A DNA stretch of 64,000 nt from Halomonas sp. CH40 (GTDB taxonomy: Bacteria; Pseudomonadota; Gammaproteobacteria; Pseudomonadales; Halomonadaceae), in contig CP112982.1 in the NCBI GenBank assembly GCA_041875495.1, positions 558,001-622,000 of the forward strand. The letters are read 5' to 3'. The notes under the pieces are model-generated. The model had not been told where the DNA came from, searched no databases, and saw only the letters and a program-made list of their open reading frames with translations. Positions 50,691 to 59,117 of the stretch are shown piece by piece. The stretch's first letter is position 1, and each line of letters starts with the position of its first letter. Made by a program: the position numbers and the translations under genes.

Positions 50691-53600
50691 GCCTCACCCG
50701 CCCTGCTTGCCTGTAGCGTTCTGGTGAGTAGGGCGCGCAAGGCGGCGGGGCGTACCGGTTTGAGCAGTAGCTGGTAGCCTGCACGTTTAACTTCTTCAGC
50801 AACCGCCTCGGTACGGTCGGCGGTAATCACAATGCCGGGAACCGCGCCTTCCAGCCGCTCACTCAGAGCCTCAAGTGCCATCATGCCGGTCACTTCATTA
50901 TCCAGATGGTAATCGGCCAGAATCGCATCCGGATCACCGTCCATGTTGCGCAAAATGGACTTGGCACCGCCGATACTGGTAGCGGTAAAGACTTCACACC
51001 CCCAGCCGCTCAACATGGCGCTCATACCTTCAAGAATCAGCGTTTCATTGTCGATACAGACGATACGTGTGCCTGAGAGCTTATTGCTGGCACGGCGCCG
51101 ACTGGGTTCTTCGATGCTGCTCTGTTCGCGTGCGGCAACAACCGGCACGCTAACCGCAAAGACGGTACCCAGGCCGACTCGGGAACGCACCTTGATAGGG
51201 TGATCCAGCACACGGCTCATACGGTCAGCAATCGAAAGACCCAGCCCAAGCCCCTTTTCACTTTCTTTATGCCGAGAAGCCTGATCAAGGCGGCGGAATT
51301 CCTGGAATATCTCGGATAGCTTGGATTCCGGAATGCCAGGGCCGCTATCCCATACTTCTATGCTCAACCGGTCGCCATGACGGCGGCAGCCGAGTAGCAC
51401 ACGGCCTTCCTGAGTATAACGCAAGGCATTGGAGAGAAAGTTCTGCACAATGCGGCGTAGCATCTGGGGGTCGGAATCAACCCATTGCTGAGTGGATACC
51501 ACATTCAGATCCAGGCCGCGATCTTCCGCCATGACATCGAATTCAGCCCGCAATGGCTGAAAAATATCGGCCAGGGCAAAATGGCTGCGCCGTGGGGTCA
51601 GGGCACCGGCATCCAGTTTGGAGATATCCAGGAGGGTGCTGAGTAGCTCTTCGGCCGCCTGCAGGGAATTATCGATATGATGGATAGTGCGCTGGGTGTT
51701 GTCGTCATGTTGACCCTGGATCAGTGCCGATGTAAACAGACGAGCCGCATTGAGCGGCTGCAGCAGGTCGTGGCTGGCAGCGGCCAGAAAACGGGTCTTG
51801 GACGCATTGGCATCTTCTGCCAGCTGCTTGGCCTGGCGTAGGGCCAGCTCAGCCTCGGCGCGTACCTGGTTTTCCTGGCGCAGGGCGGCATTGGCTTCGG
51901 AAAGCGCTTGGGTCCGCTCGCGCACCCGTTCTTCCAGGGTCTCGTTGGTTTCCTTGAGGGCGATTTCTGCCTGACGCCGCTCGGTAATATCCTGATACAG
52001 CGCAAAAAAGCCGAGTATCGATTGGCTATCGCCGAAGTGCGGCGTATAGGTCACCAGCATGTAATGCATGCTGTCATTGAACATTAAAGACACTTCAAAA
52101 CTGACCCGCTCGCCGTTCAGGGCGCGCGCCACCCAGGGCGCGCGCTCCTCGGCCTGTTGCCGGGTGAGCACCTCGTCATTGCGCTTGCCAATCACGGCGT
52201 TGCGGTCAATTCCGAAGGCCTGTTCGTAGGCGCGATTGGTAAACAGGTAGCGGCATTCCTTATCGAAATAGGCGATCAGGGCCGGAACGTTATCGGTGTA
52301 GATACGGATATTGTTTTCCGAGCGGATCAAGGCTTCTTCGATCCGCTTCTGCTGAGTAATATCCTGATAGGTATACACAAAGCCGCCGCCCGGCATGGGG
52401 TTGCCCTGTACTTCCAGAACGCTGCCATCCTGGCGGTAACGCACGTAGCGGTGGGGTTGCCCATCGCGGATATTATCCAGCAGCAGCTGCACATGCTCTT
52501 CTGGGTCACCGGGGCCATATTCGCCGTTGTGAGCGTTGTAGCGGAAGATGCGATCAATAGGGGCGCCCACCCGTATCAGGTGGTCAGGAAAGCGGAACAG
52601 CTCCAGATAACGCTGGTTCCATACCACCAGGCGCAGGTTCTGGTCCACCACACTGATGCCTTGATTGATGTTCTCGATCGTCGCTTGCAAAAGGGCGCGG
52701 TTAAATTCGAGCACCTGGGAGGCTTCGTCGACGATGGAGATGACATCCGAAATACCAATGCCGCGCCCCTGCAAGGCTGAGTTGACGACGATGCGCGCCG
52801 AAGAGGCGCCCAATACCGAGGCTAGAAAACGCTCGGTGAACTGGATGATATCAATCGAGGCGCGGGTACTGTCTTCAAGCGGCTTGCCGGTACGCCGGGC
52901 GTAATCGTCAAAGGCGCGGGCGACCTGATTGGCACCGAGGAAACGCTCACACAGTACCTTGAGGTCCCCTACCGTGGTGGCGCCCGTCCAGGGACGGTTA
53001 ACCGAAGTCTGGCGGGTTTCAACGCTATCGACAAACAACGAGGCCTGGATACGTTCAACCACCCGTTGAGAAGTCACCTGGGAAACAAAGATGTAGCAGA
53101 ACAGGTTCACCCCGAGAGACAGCATGACACCGTGGGTGAAGGGGTCGCCAAGATTCAGGCCGAACAGAGCGGTGGGCGTTAGCCAGTGTTGGCTGAGGGG
53201 GCCGCCGAGCAGCCAGGCATCAGGTAACACGCCAGCATTGATCATGGCCGGCATCAAGAGACTGTAGGTCCAGATCATGAAACCGGCATTCATGCCGATA
53301 ATCACCCCGAAACGGTTACCGCGCTTCCAGTACAAACCGCCAATCAGGGCAGGTGCAAACTGGGCCGCTGCGGCAAACGACAGCATGCCGATGGAGGCCA
53401 GTGAGGTAAATTCAGCAATTAGCTGGTAAAAGCCATAGCCCATACCCAGTACCGCGATAATGGTCAGACGCCTGGCACGTAGCACCAGGCGGCCATAGTC
53501 ACGGGCCTTGGTATCAAACCAGCGCAGCCGGAACAGGGCGGGGATGACAATCTCGTTGGAAATCATGATCGAGACCGCCACAGCGGCCACAATCACCATG

Positions 53601-54628
53601 CCGGTGGAGGCCGAAAAACCGCCGATAAAAGTCAGCAGTGTCAGCCAGTCGTGGCCAGAGGCCATCGACAGGGCCAGCACATAGCTATCCGCCTCAATGT
53701 CACTATCACCAAACATCCACAAGCCAGCCGCCGCCAGGGGGACGACAAAGAAGGCAATCGCTACCAGATATAGGGGGAACAGCCAGCGCGCCTTGCGGGC
53801 ATCGTCGCTGTGAGTGTTTTCCACCACGGCAACATGAAACTGGCGCGGCAGGCAGAGCACCGCCAGCATGGCCAGCAAGGTCTGCGCCCAGAAGCCCTGA
53901 CCAAAATCCTGACTGGCCAGTTGGCGCTGCAGTTCAAGCTGGCTTTCGGCAAAATTCATCAGCTCGCCCAGGCCATCAAACATGCCCCAGGTGACGACGC
54001 TGCCCAGTACAACGAAGGCGAGAAGCTTGACCAGGGATTCAAAGGCAACGGCATGAATCAGCCCCTCGTGATGCTCCGTTGCATCGGTGTGGCGGGTGCC
54101 GAAGATAATCGCAAAGACGGCCATGACAATCGCCACGTAGAAGGCGGTATCGGTAAACAGGGGCGCCTTGGTTACATCGCCTGCATCGGTCAGGATGCTG
54201 AATGAGGTGGCAACGGCCTTAAGCTGCAGCGCGATATAGGGCAGGGTGCCAAACAGAGCCACCAGACTGGCAAACGCGGCCAGCGATTGGGCCTTGCCGT
54301 AGCGTGAGGCAATAAAGTCGGCAATTGAAGTGACATTCTGATGCTTGGCCACTCGGATCATCTTGGCCAGCACCGGCCAGAACAGCAGAAAGGTCAGAAT
54401 GGGCCCGACAAAAATACTGGCAAACGACCAGCCATTGGTGGCCGCCTGGCCAACGGCACCATAAAACGTCCAGGAGGTGCAGTAGATCGCCAAGGCAAGG
54501 CTGTAAATAATAGGGCGTTTATGGCTAGCGCCATGGGTGCGGGCGCGCCGGTCACCATACCAGGCGATGCCAAACAGTACCGCGATATATGAAAGCGATA
54601 CGGCAACCAGGAGTCCGCCGTGAAACAT
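50687..54628 (-). CDS. crbS: CrbS/MxtR-type hybrid histidine kinase with Na+/solute symporter domain
   Basis: 1,313 aa from the ATG complement at 54628, with GGGGA six bases upstream. N-terminal sodium:solute symporter fold, about 13 membrane helices (residues 1-500). At least two PAS domains follow (about 640-900: VSVVDQNLRLVVWNQRYLEL; VPALIAYFDKECRYLFTNRA), then a coiled coil. The HisKA domain has His953 (AAASHDLLQPLNAARLFTS), the HATPase region has FLSNALRY and GLGLGLSIAD, and the C-terminal receiver domain has Asp1239 (AILADYHLDNEVTGM). This layout is that of CrbS (Vibrio) / MxtR (Pseudomonas), sensor for acetate metabolism and acs expression. Whether the symporter part transports or only senses is not decidable here. 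Confidence 0.93.
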   Translation of the reverse strand: MFHGGLLVAVSLSYIAVLFGIAWYGDRRARTHGASHKRPIIYSLALAIYCTSWTFYGAVGQAATNGWSFASIFVGPILTFLLFWPVLAKMIRVAKHQNVTSIADFIASRYGKAQSLAAFASLVALFGTLPYIALQLKAVATSFSILTDAGDVTKAPLFTDTAFYVAIVMAVFAIIFGTRHTDATEHHEGLIHAVAFESLVKLLAFVVLGSVVTWGMFDGLGELMNFAESQLELQRQLASQDFGQGFWAQTLLAMLAVLCLPRQFHVAVVENTHSDDARKARWLFPLYLVAIAFFVVPLAAAGLWMFGDSDIEADSYVLALSMASGHDWLTLLTFIGGFSASTGMVIVAAVAVSIMISNEIVIPALFRLRWFDTKARDYGRLVLRARRLTIIAVLGMGYGFYQLIAEFTSLASIGMLSFAAAAQFAPALIGGLYWKRGNRFGVIIGMNAGFMIWTYSLLMPAMINAGVLPDAWLLGGPLSQHWLTPTALFGLNLGDPFTHGVMLSLGVNLFCYIFVSQVTSQRVVERIQASLFVDSVETRQTSVNRPWTGATTVGDLKVLCERFLGANQVARAFDDYARRTGKPLEDSTRASIDIIQFTERFLASVLGASSARIVVNSALQGRGIGISDVISIVDEASQVLEFNRALLQATIENINQGISVVDQNLRLVVWNQRYLELFRFPDHLIRVGAPIDRIFRYNAHNGEYGPGDPEEHVQLLLDNIRDGQPHRYVRYRQDGSVLEVQGNPMPGGGFVYTYQDITQQKRIEEALIRSENNIRIYTDNVPALIAYFDKECRYLFTNRAYEQAFGIDRNAVIGKRNDEVLTRQQAEERAPWVARALNGERVSFEVSLMFNDSMHYMLVTYTPHFGDSQSILGFFALYQDITERRQAEIALKETNETLEERVRERTQALSEANAALRQENQVRAEAELALRQAKQLAEDANASKTRFLAAASHDLLQPLNAARLFTSALIQGQHDDNTQRTIHHIDNSLQAAEELLSTLLDISKLDAGALTPRRSHFALADIFQPLRAEFDVMAEDRGLDLNVVSTQQWVDSDPQMLRRIVQNFLSNALRYTQEGRVLLGCRRHGDRLSIEVWDSGPGIPESKLSEIFQEFRRLDQASRHKESEKGLGLGLSIADRMSRVLDHPIKVRSRVGLGTVFAVSVPVVAAREQSSIEEPSRRRASNKLSGTRIVCIDNETLILEGMSAMLSGWGCEVFTATSIGGAKSILRNMDGDPDAILADYHLDNEVTGMMALEALSERLEGAVPGIVITADRTEAVAEEVKRAGYQLLLKPVRPAALRALLTRTLQASRAGEA

Positions 54629-54774
54629 GTTATTTCCCCGCAATTACGAAAACAGGCGCCAGGCCGCTTGGAATTTAAGTATGGCCAGCTAGATATGCCC
54701 AGCACACAAGGATGCATTCTAACAGCGGTTAAGAAAGCCTGGTGTTATCAGGCTTCAATTTATCGGTGTCCAAT

Positions 54775-55203
54775 TCAGATGCTGGCGAGCTTCTTCACAG
54801 GCTCTTTAAAAGAGTCGGTGGAAATCTTGAACCGTTCTGAAAGCTCACAGATCTGGCGCCAGTTTAATTTGCGATGGCCATTCAGGATTTCAGACACAAC
54901 CGGTTGAGGACCCACTTCAGGCAGTTGGCTTTGGGATATCTGGTGCTCTTGCATCAAGTACCTAAGTACTTCGTTGGCTGGTGCATCAGGCATTGGGCGA
55001 TGCTGCCTGTCGTAGGATTCAATGACATCTCCCAAGCGTTCTGCAAGACTAGCTAATGGGTGTGATTCATCATCTCCGATTAGGTCGAGAATCTCATCCA
55101 GAGCGTTCGCGCGAGCGTCATATTCCGCTTCTGTCGTTGGGTCGCTGAGCAAAGGGGCAAGGTAAGCCCAGTGTGTTGTCGCCTGTTCAACGAGTGCGTG
55201 CAT
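54775..55203 (-). CDS. higA: HigA-family antitoxin
   Basis: 142 aa, start supported by AAGGAG. N-terminal helical dimerisation part (COG5499-like: ALVEQATTHWAYLAPLLSDP, EYDARANALDEIL, DDESHPLASLAERLGDVIES). C-terminal XRE-type helix-turn-helix follows (about 80-130: VLRYLMQEHQISQSQLPEVG, VVSEILNGHRKLNWRQI). Neutralises the upstream HigB mRNA interferase and should autorepress the operon. Encoded 18 bp after higB, the toxin-first order typical of hig loci. Confidence 0.9.
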   Translation of the reverse strand: MHALVEQATTHWAYLAPLLSDPTTEAEYDARANALDEILDLIGDDESHPLASLAERLGDVIESYDRQHRPMPDAPANEVLRYLMQEHQISQSQLPEVGPQPVVSEILNGHRKLNWRQICELSERFKISTDSFKEPVKKLASI

Positions 55204-55221
55204 ACTGACTCCTTTTATTGC

Positions 55222-55512
55222 TTAGCTTTTTTTCCACTGACCCCTGTCATATTCGTCATGCGAAAGAATATGGCGGATGAATACCCTTTTGATATTGTAG
55301 TGAACGATAGCAATCAAGCGTAACTTATTGCCACCTATATCAAATACATGAAAATCCCCCACCTTGTCAGTCGCGGGGAAAATATTTTTCATGGCATTGA
55401 AATCCTTGGGGTCATTGAGCTTCATTAGCCGATACCATGAATCCAAGGCGGTGGCTGCTTTTGGGTACTTATCCTTTGCCTCCCAAATGCGCTTTTGTGT
55501 AATGATATGCAT
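55222..55512 (-). CDS. higB: HigB-family toxin (mRNA interferase)
   Basis: 96 aa, RelE-like fold of the HigB_toxin family. Characteristic segments: MHIITQKRIWEAKDKYPKA, LDSWYRLMKLNDPKDF, FPATDKVGDFHVFDIGGNKL, RLIAIVHY, VFIRHILSHDEYDRGQWKK. The C-terminal His/Tyr/Lys cluster (HILSHDEYDRGQWKK) is the usual active-site region and looks intact. AAGGGA lies upstream of the ATG. The module sits between crbS and the acetate symporter genes, splitting an otherwise metabolic cluster, which suggests a later insertion. Confidence 0.92.
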   Translation of the reverse strand: MHIITQKRIWEAKDKYPKAATALDSWYRLMKLNDPKDFNAMKNIFPATDKVGDFHVFDIGGNKLRLIAIVHYNIKRVFIRHILSHDEYDRGQWKKS

Positions 55513-55660
55513 GCAACGCTATCCCTTTGCCTACAGTGCAGAATATATCAACTTGATATAATTGACAAGTTTATGCAATTTTGAAAGTTGACAAAGCTAA
55601 TTGACATATTTTTGACGCTTTATTGTTAGATTTCATCAATCGCTTCTCTGCAGTAAGCCA

Positions 55661-56176
55661 CTAGCGATCCCTTGGGCACACAGCCGTATAGATGCCTGAA
55701 TCCTGGCGCAGGGTGCGGGTGGCCTGAGTGTCTGGCTCGCCGCTGTCATCCTCGATAGGCACCAGTTCGCGTGAGTCGCAATTAAGCACATAGCGCTGGG
55801 GGATAACGGTTTCTGTGTAGTGGCGCTCAAAGTGATAGAGCATAAAGTCAGCAACAGGTGTGGCGCCATCGCTTACACGCACGCTGTTACGGTCAACGAC
55901 GGTAAACTCAGTGACCATCGGAAAGGCAAACGTCCAGGGGCGCCATATCGCACTGCTGGCCTGGCTTGAGACGACTTCGGCAGAAGGTGGCAACTGCTGT
56001 TGCTTGAGTTCAAACCAGCCGTATTCAGTCGAGATCTGATAGCCCAGCATGCCCAGGCCGCCAAACACAGGAATAATCCACTTGGGCAGGCGCTTGCCGC
56101 TGAGGGTGCGCAGGAAAAGACCGATACCTGCAGCCGCGAGGCCAGCAAATACGGCGGCGATCAAATGCCAAATCAT
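55661..56176 (-). CDS. Small membrane protein of unknown function
   Basis: 171 aa from the ATG complement at 56176 (MIWHLIAAVF); a start at 56224 would add 16 residues. Two predicted membrane helices (about 3-23 and 33-50: IIPVFGGLGMLGYQIST). A soluble domain follows (about 55-171), ending in two Cys-containing segments (RYVLNCDSREL, YTAVCPRDR) that could pair. I recognise no named family. It lies downstream of the acetate-type symporter on the same strand, behind a terminator-like hairpin. Confidence 0.75.
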   Translation of the reverse strand: MIWHLIAAVFAGLAAAGIGLFLRTLSGKRLPKWIIPVFGGLGMLGYQISTEYGWFELKQQQLPPSAEVVSSQASSAIWRPWTFAFPMVTEFTVVDRNSVRVSDGATPVADFMLYHFERHYTETVIPQRYVLNCDSRELVPIEDDSGEPDTQATRTLRQDSGIYTAVCPRDR

Positions 56177-56252
56177 AATAGGTAAATCCTTGAACTGAGG
56201 GGTATTGAGCTGTGGTTGGCTCATTATGCCAAAATATCAGCGTGGCAGGGGG

Positions 56253-56287
56253 GAAACGCAATCGGGCTTCCCAAGGGGAAGCCCGAT
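56253..56287 (-). terminator. Terminator of the DUF4212-symporter operon
   Basis: ATCGGGCTTCCC (56261-56272) pairs with GGGAAGCCCGAT (56276-56287). Read on the - strand the stem is followed by TGCGTTTCCCCC. A short T-run makes it moderate. Confidence 0.6.
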
Positions 56288-56354
56288 GTGTGATCAACCC
56301 GAACGACTTACAGATACCTTGCTCGGGTTGATGGTGCTTGGGTCACTCTATGAA

Positions 56355-58151
56355 TCAGTGATCCACTGCACCGCCAGCACCTTTCGGATAGCGTACGCTT
56401 TCCACCAGATCCTGGATTTCCTGCGGAGGCTCTGCGGTAGCGTTGGCTACCACGAAGGCTACTGCGAAGTTACAGATAGCGCCGATCGCACCGAAGGACA
56501 GCGGCGAGATGCCGAAGATCCAGTTATCCGGTGTGTTAGGCAGCATGTTGGTGCCAGGAATGAAGAACCAGCCCAGGTAGGTGAAGATGTACAGCAGGGT
56601 GGCAATCAGACCTGTCAGCATGCCGGCAACAGCACCGACGTTGTTGATGCGCTTGGAGAAGATACCCATCATCAGTACCGGAAAGAGTGATGCACCGGCA
56701 ATACCGAAGGCCAGGGCCACGGTTTGTGCCGCAAACCCAGGTGGGTTAAGACCCAGATAAGTGGCGAGCAGGATGGCACCGGCCATCGAGATACGCGCTG
56801 CCAGCATCTCACCTTTTTCACTGATTTTTGGGTTGATCATGGTCTTGATCAAATCGTGGCTGATGGCGGAGGAAATCGCCAGCAACAGACCCGCTGCGGT
56901 TGAGAGTGCTGCTGCGATACCACCAGCGGCAATCAGACCGATAACCCAGGGTGGCAGGTTGGCAATTTCAGGGTTAGCCAGTACCAGGATGTCGTTGTTA
57001 ACGTTCAGCTCGTTGCCGTTCCAGCCACGTGCTTCGGCCGTTTCAGCAAAGTCTTCGTTGCCTTCGTTGTAGATCTGGACGCGACCATCGTTATTCTTGT
57101 CTTCGAACGTGATCAGGCCGGTTTCTTCCCAGGTGCGAATCCACTGAGGGCGCTCTTCGTAAACCAGAGCGTTTTCAGCAGCGGCTTCGTAGTCTTCTAC
57201 CTGACCCGCCATTTCTGGATAGACCGTGGTCGCCAGGTTCAGGCGCGCCATGGAGCCTACCGCAGGAGCTGTCAGGTAGAGCAGGGCGATGAAGACCAGT
57301 GCCCAGCCAGCGGACCAACGTGCATCAGCTACTTTGGGTACGGTGAAGAAGCGGATGATAACGTGGGGCAGACCTGCAGTACCGACCATCAGCGACAGCG
57401 TGAACAGCACCATGTTGAGCTTGTTATCCACGTCGGCCGTGTAGTCACGGAAGCCTAGCTCATTGATAACCTGATTAAGCTTCTCCAGCATCGGAATGCC
57501 CGATTCCGTGTGCGTGCTGAACATGCCGATGCCAGGAATGACAGTGTCTGTCAGCTGCAGCGAAATGAACACTGCCGGAATGGTATAGGCAATGATCAGT
57601 ACCACGTACTGGGCTACCTGAGTGTAGGTAATGCCTTTCATGCCACCGAATACGGCGTACAGGAAGACGATCAGTGCTGCTATCCAGATACCCCAAGTGT
57701 TGGAGACTTCAAGGAAACGCGAGAAAGCAACCCCGGCACCGGTCATCTGACCGATAACATAGGTGACTGACGCGACGATCAGACAGATAACCGCTACCAG
57801 ACGCGCGGTACGGCTGTAGAAACGGTCGCCGATAAAATCGGGTACCGTGAACTTGCCGAACTTACGCAGGTAAGGGGCCAGCAGCATGGCCAGGATGACG
57901 TAGCCGCCTGTCCAACCCATCAGGAAGGTTGAGTTGGCGTAGCCGCCGGAGGCCAGAAGACCGGCCATGGAAATAAACGAAGCCGCTGACATCCAGTCAG
58001 CCGCAGTTGCCATGCCGTTGGTGATCGGGTGAACACCGCCACCGGCAACGTAGAAGTCCTTTGTTGAGCCTGCACGCGCCCATATCGCAATACCGATATA
58101 GAGAGCGAACGAGGCCCCGACAAACAGAAGGTTGATTGCAAACTGACTCAT
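56355..58151 (-). CDS. Sodium/solute symporter, acetate-type (VC_2705 subfamily)
   Basis: 598 aa integral inner-membrane protein of the SSS family with about 13 helices. Typical patterns: FYVAGGGVHPITNGMATAAD, WMSAASFISMAGLLASGGYA, LVGTAGLPHVIIRFFTVPKV (in part), and GLIAAGGIAAALSTAAGLLL. Between helices (about 320-400) is an acidic soluble insert containing an EF-hand-like loop (DKNNDGRVQIYN, about residue 352). The DUF4212 gene lies 6 bp upstream, the pairing seen for the acetate-linked symporters near acs/CrbSR. Likely takes up acetate or a similar monocarboxylate with Na+; substrate inferred from context. Confidence 0.9.
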   Translation of the reverse strand: MSQFAINLLFVGASFALYIGIAIWARAGSTKDFYVAGGGVHPITNGMATAADWMSAASFISMAGLLASGGYANSTFLMGWTGGYVILAMLLAPYLRKFGKFTVPDFIGDRFYSRTARLVAVICLIVASVTYVIGQMTGAGVAFSRFLEVSNTWGIWIAALIVFLYAVFGGMKGITYTQVAQYVVLIIAYTIPAVFISLQLTDTVIPGIGMFSTHTESGIPMLEKLNQVINELGFRDYTADVDNKLNMVLFTLSLMVGTAGLPHVIIRFFTVPKVADARWSAGWALVFIALLYLTAPAVGSMARLNLATTVYPEMAGQVEDYEAAAENALVYEERPQWIRTWEETGLITFEDKNNDGRVQIYNEGNEDFAETAEARGWNGNELNVNNDILVLANPEIANLPPWVIGLIAAGGIAAALSTAAGLLLAISSAISHDLIKTMINPKISEKGEMLAARISMAGAILLATYLGLNPPGFAAQTVALAFGIAGASLFPVLMMGIFSKRINNVGAVAGMLTGLIATLLYIFTYLGWFFIPGTNMLPNTPDNWIFGISPLSFGAIGAICNFAVAFVVANATAEPPQEIQDLVESVRYPKGAGGAVDH

Positions 58152-58157
58152 ATTGGC

Positions 58158-58418
58158 TTACTCCCCCAGGCCAAATTTTTCATCGAGCTTGTTCATCTTC
58201 CACGCGTAGAAGAAGATGATCCCGATGAAAGTAAGGATGGAACCTTGCTGGGCGAACCAGAAGCCAAGATCCGTGCCCCCTACTGGAATACCCGCCAGGA
58301 GCGGACGAAACAGAATAGCGCAGCCATATGACACGAATGCCCAGACAACGAGACATCCGACGATGGTACGGACGTTCGCTTTCCAGTATTCAGCAGCATT
58401 AGATTTATCATCTGCCAT
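58158..58418 (-). CDS. DUF4212 (sodium/substrate symporter small subunit)
   Basis: 86 aa from the ATG complement at 58418, with GGAGAG upstream; a GTG at 58433 is an alternative. Two membrane helices (about 20-40: TIVGCLVVWAFVSYGCAIL; about 58-76: ILTFIGIIFFYAW) with the family motif AEYWKANVRTI before the first and LDEKFGLGE at the end. Proteins of this family are consistently encoded just upstream of VC_2705-type symporters, as here, and are presumed to be a small subunit. Confidence 0.9.
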   Translation of the reverse strand: MADDKSNAAEYWKANVRTIVGCLVVWAFVSYGCAILFRPLLAGIPVGGTDLGFWFAQQGSILTFIGIIFFYAWKMNKLDEKFGLGE

Positions 58419-59117
58419 TGTGTTGCTCTCCACTTGTGGTTTTATAGGTTTGGAAAGTTAACCCATAGCGTTTGGCCCATCAGGGCAATCGCACGTTGGG
58501 CGTCACTCAAGTTGATATCCCACATGTCTGTTTTTCCGGAAAACGCTGACCCTTTATGCTTGCAGTGTCGTCGTGAGCGGGAAAATCAGGTCGCTGTAGC
58601 ATGTGAAAATAGCGTGTAACGTGCGTTTACCCTGAATGACTCAAGAACATAGTGGGCAATAACGCATGAAAATAAATCCCAGACTTTGGTATCAAAACAC
58701 TGGCGGTTTTAAGGGGTTGTTTTTAATTGTCTGATTTTATTGGTTTTTATATGTTTTTAGGTGGTTTTTAGGGGTGCCTTTCAGGCTATGGGACAATAGT
58801 CTAGAAGGCCTCAAAATCACTGTTTTGGACGTTGATAGAGCGATTTGGAGTCTTCTGTTTTAATATTAGCGGATGCTTGGGAGTCGCTTTGACCTCTCCT
58901 GTATGATGCTTTGTGTCATTATTGTTGTACAGCTTGGATATACTGCAACAGTAAGCTAATACTTTATATTGGAGTTTGTTGACGTTTTATAGCAGCAGTG
59001 AGGCAATGCCAGCTGACTCTGATTTCCAGGGCGACTCTCGCTACAGCCAATTCGCAGTGGATTGCTGAATGGCCGGGTGTTACGACGTTTAATACGCCAA
59101 TCAATGAGGTGACCATT
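58419..59117. other. Divergent intergenic region, symporter operon / DUF294 gene
   Basis: About 700 bp with no supported gene. It is AT-rich around 58680-58980 with several G/T-rich stretches. Both divergent promoters must lie here, but no box pair with good spacing stands out. An in-frame extension of the DUF294 gene to 58998 exists without a ribosome-binding site. Confidence 0.5.

Noticed and set aside
50500..50727. Open frames encoding FTIHDSR-type peptides
   Set aside because: Produced by the heptanucleotide array, which is open in more than one frame; no ribosome-binding site.
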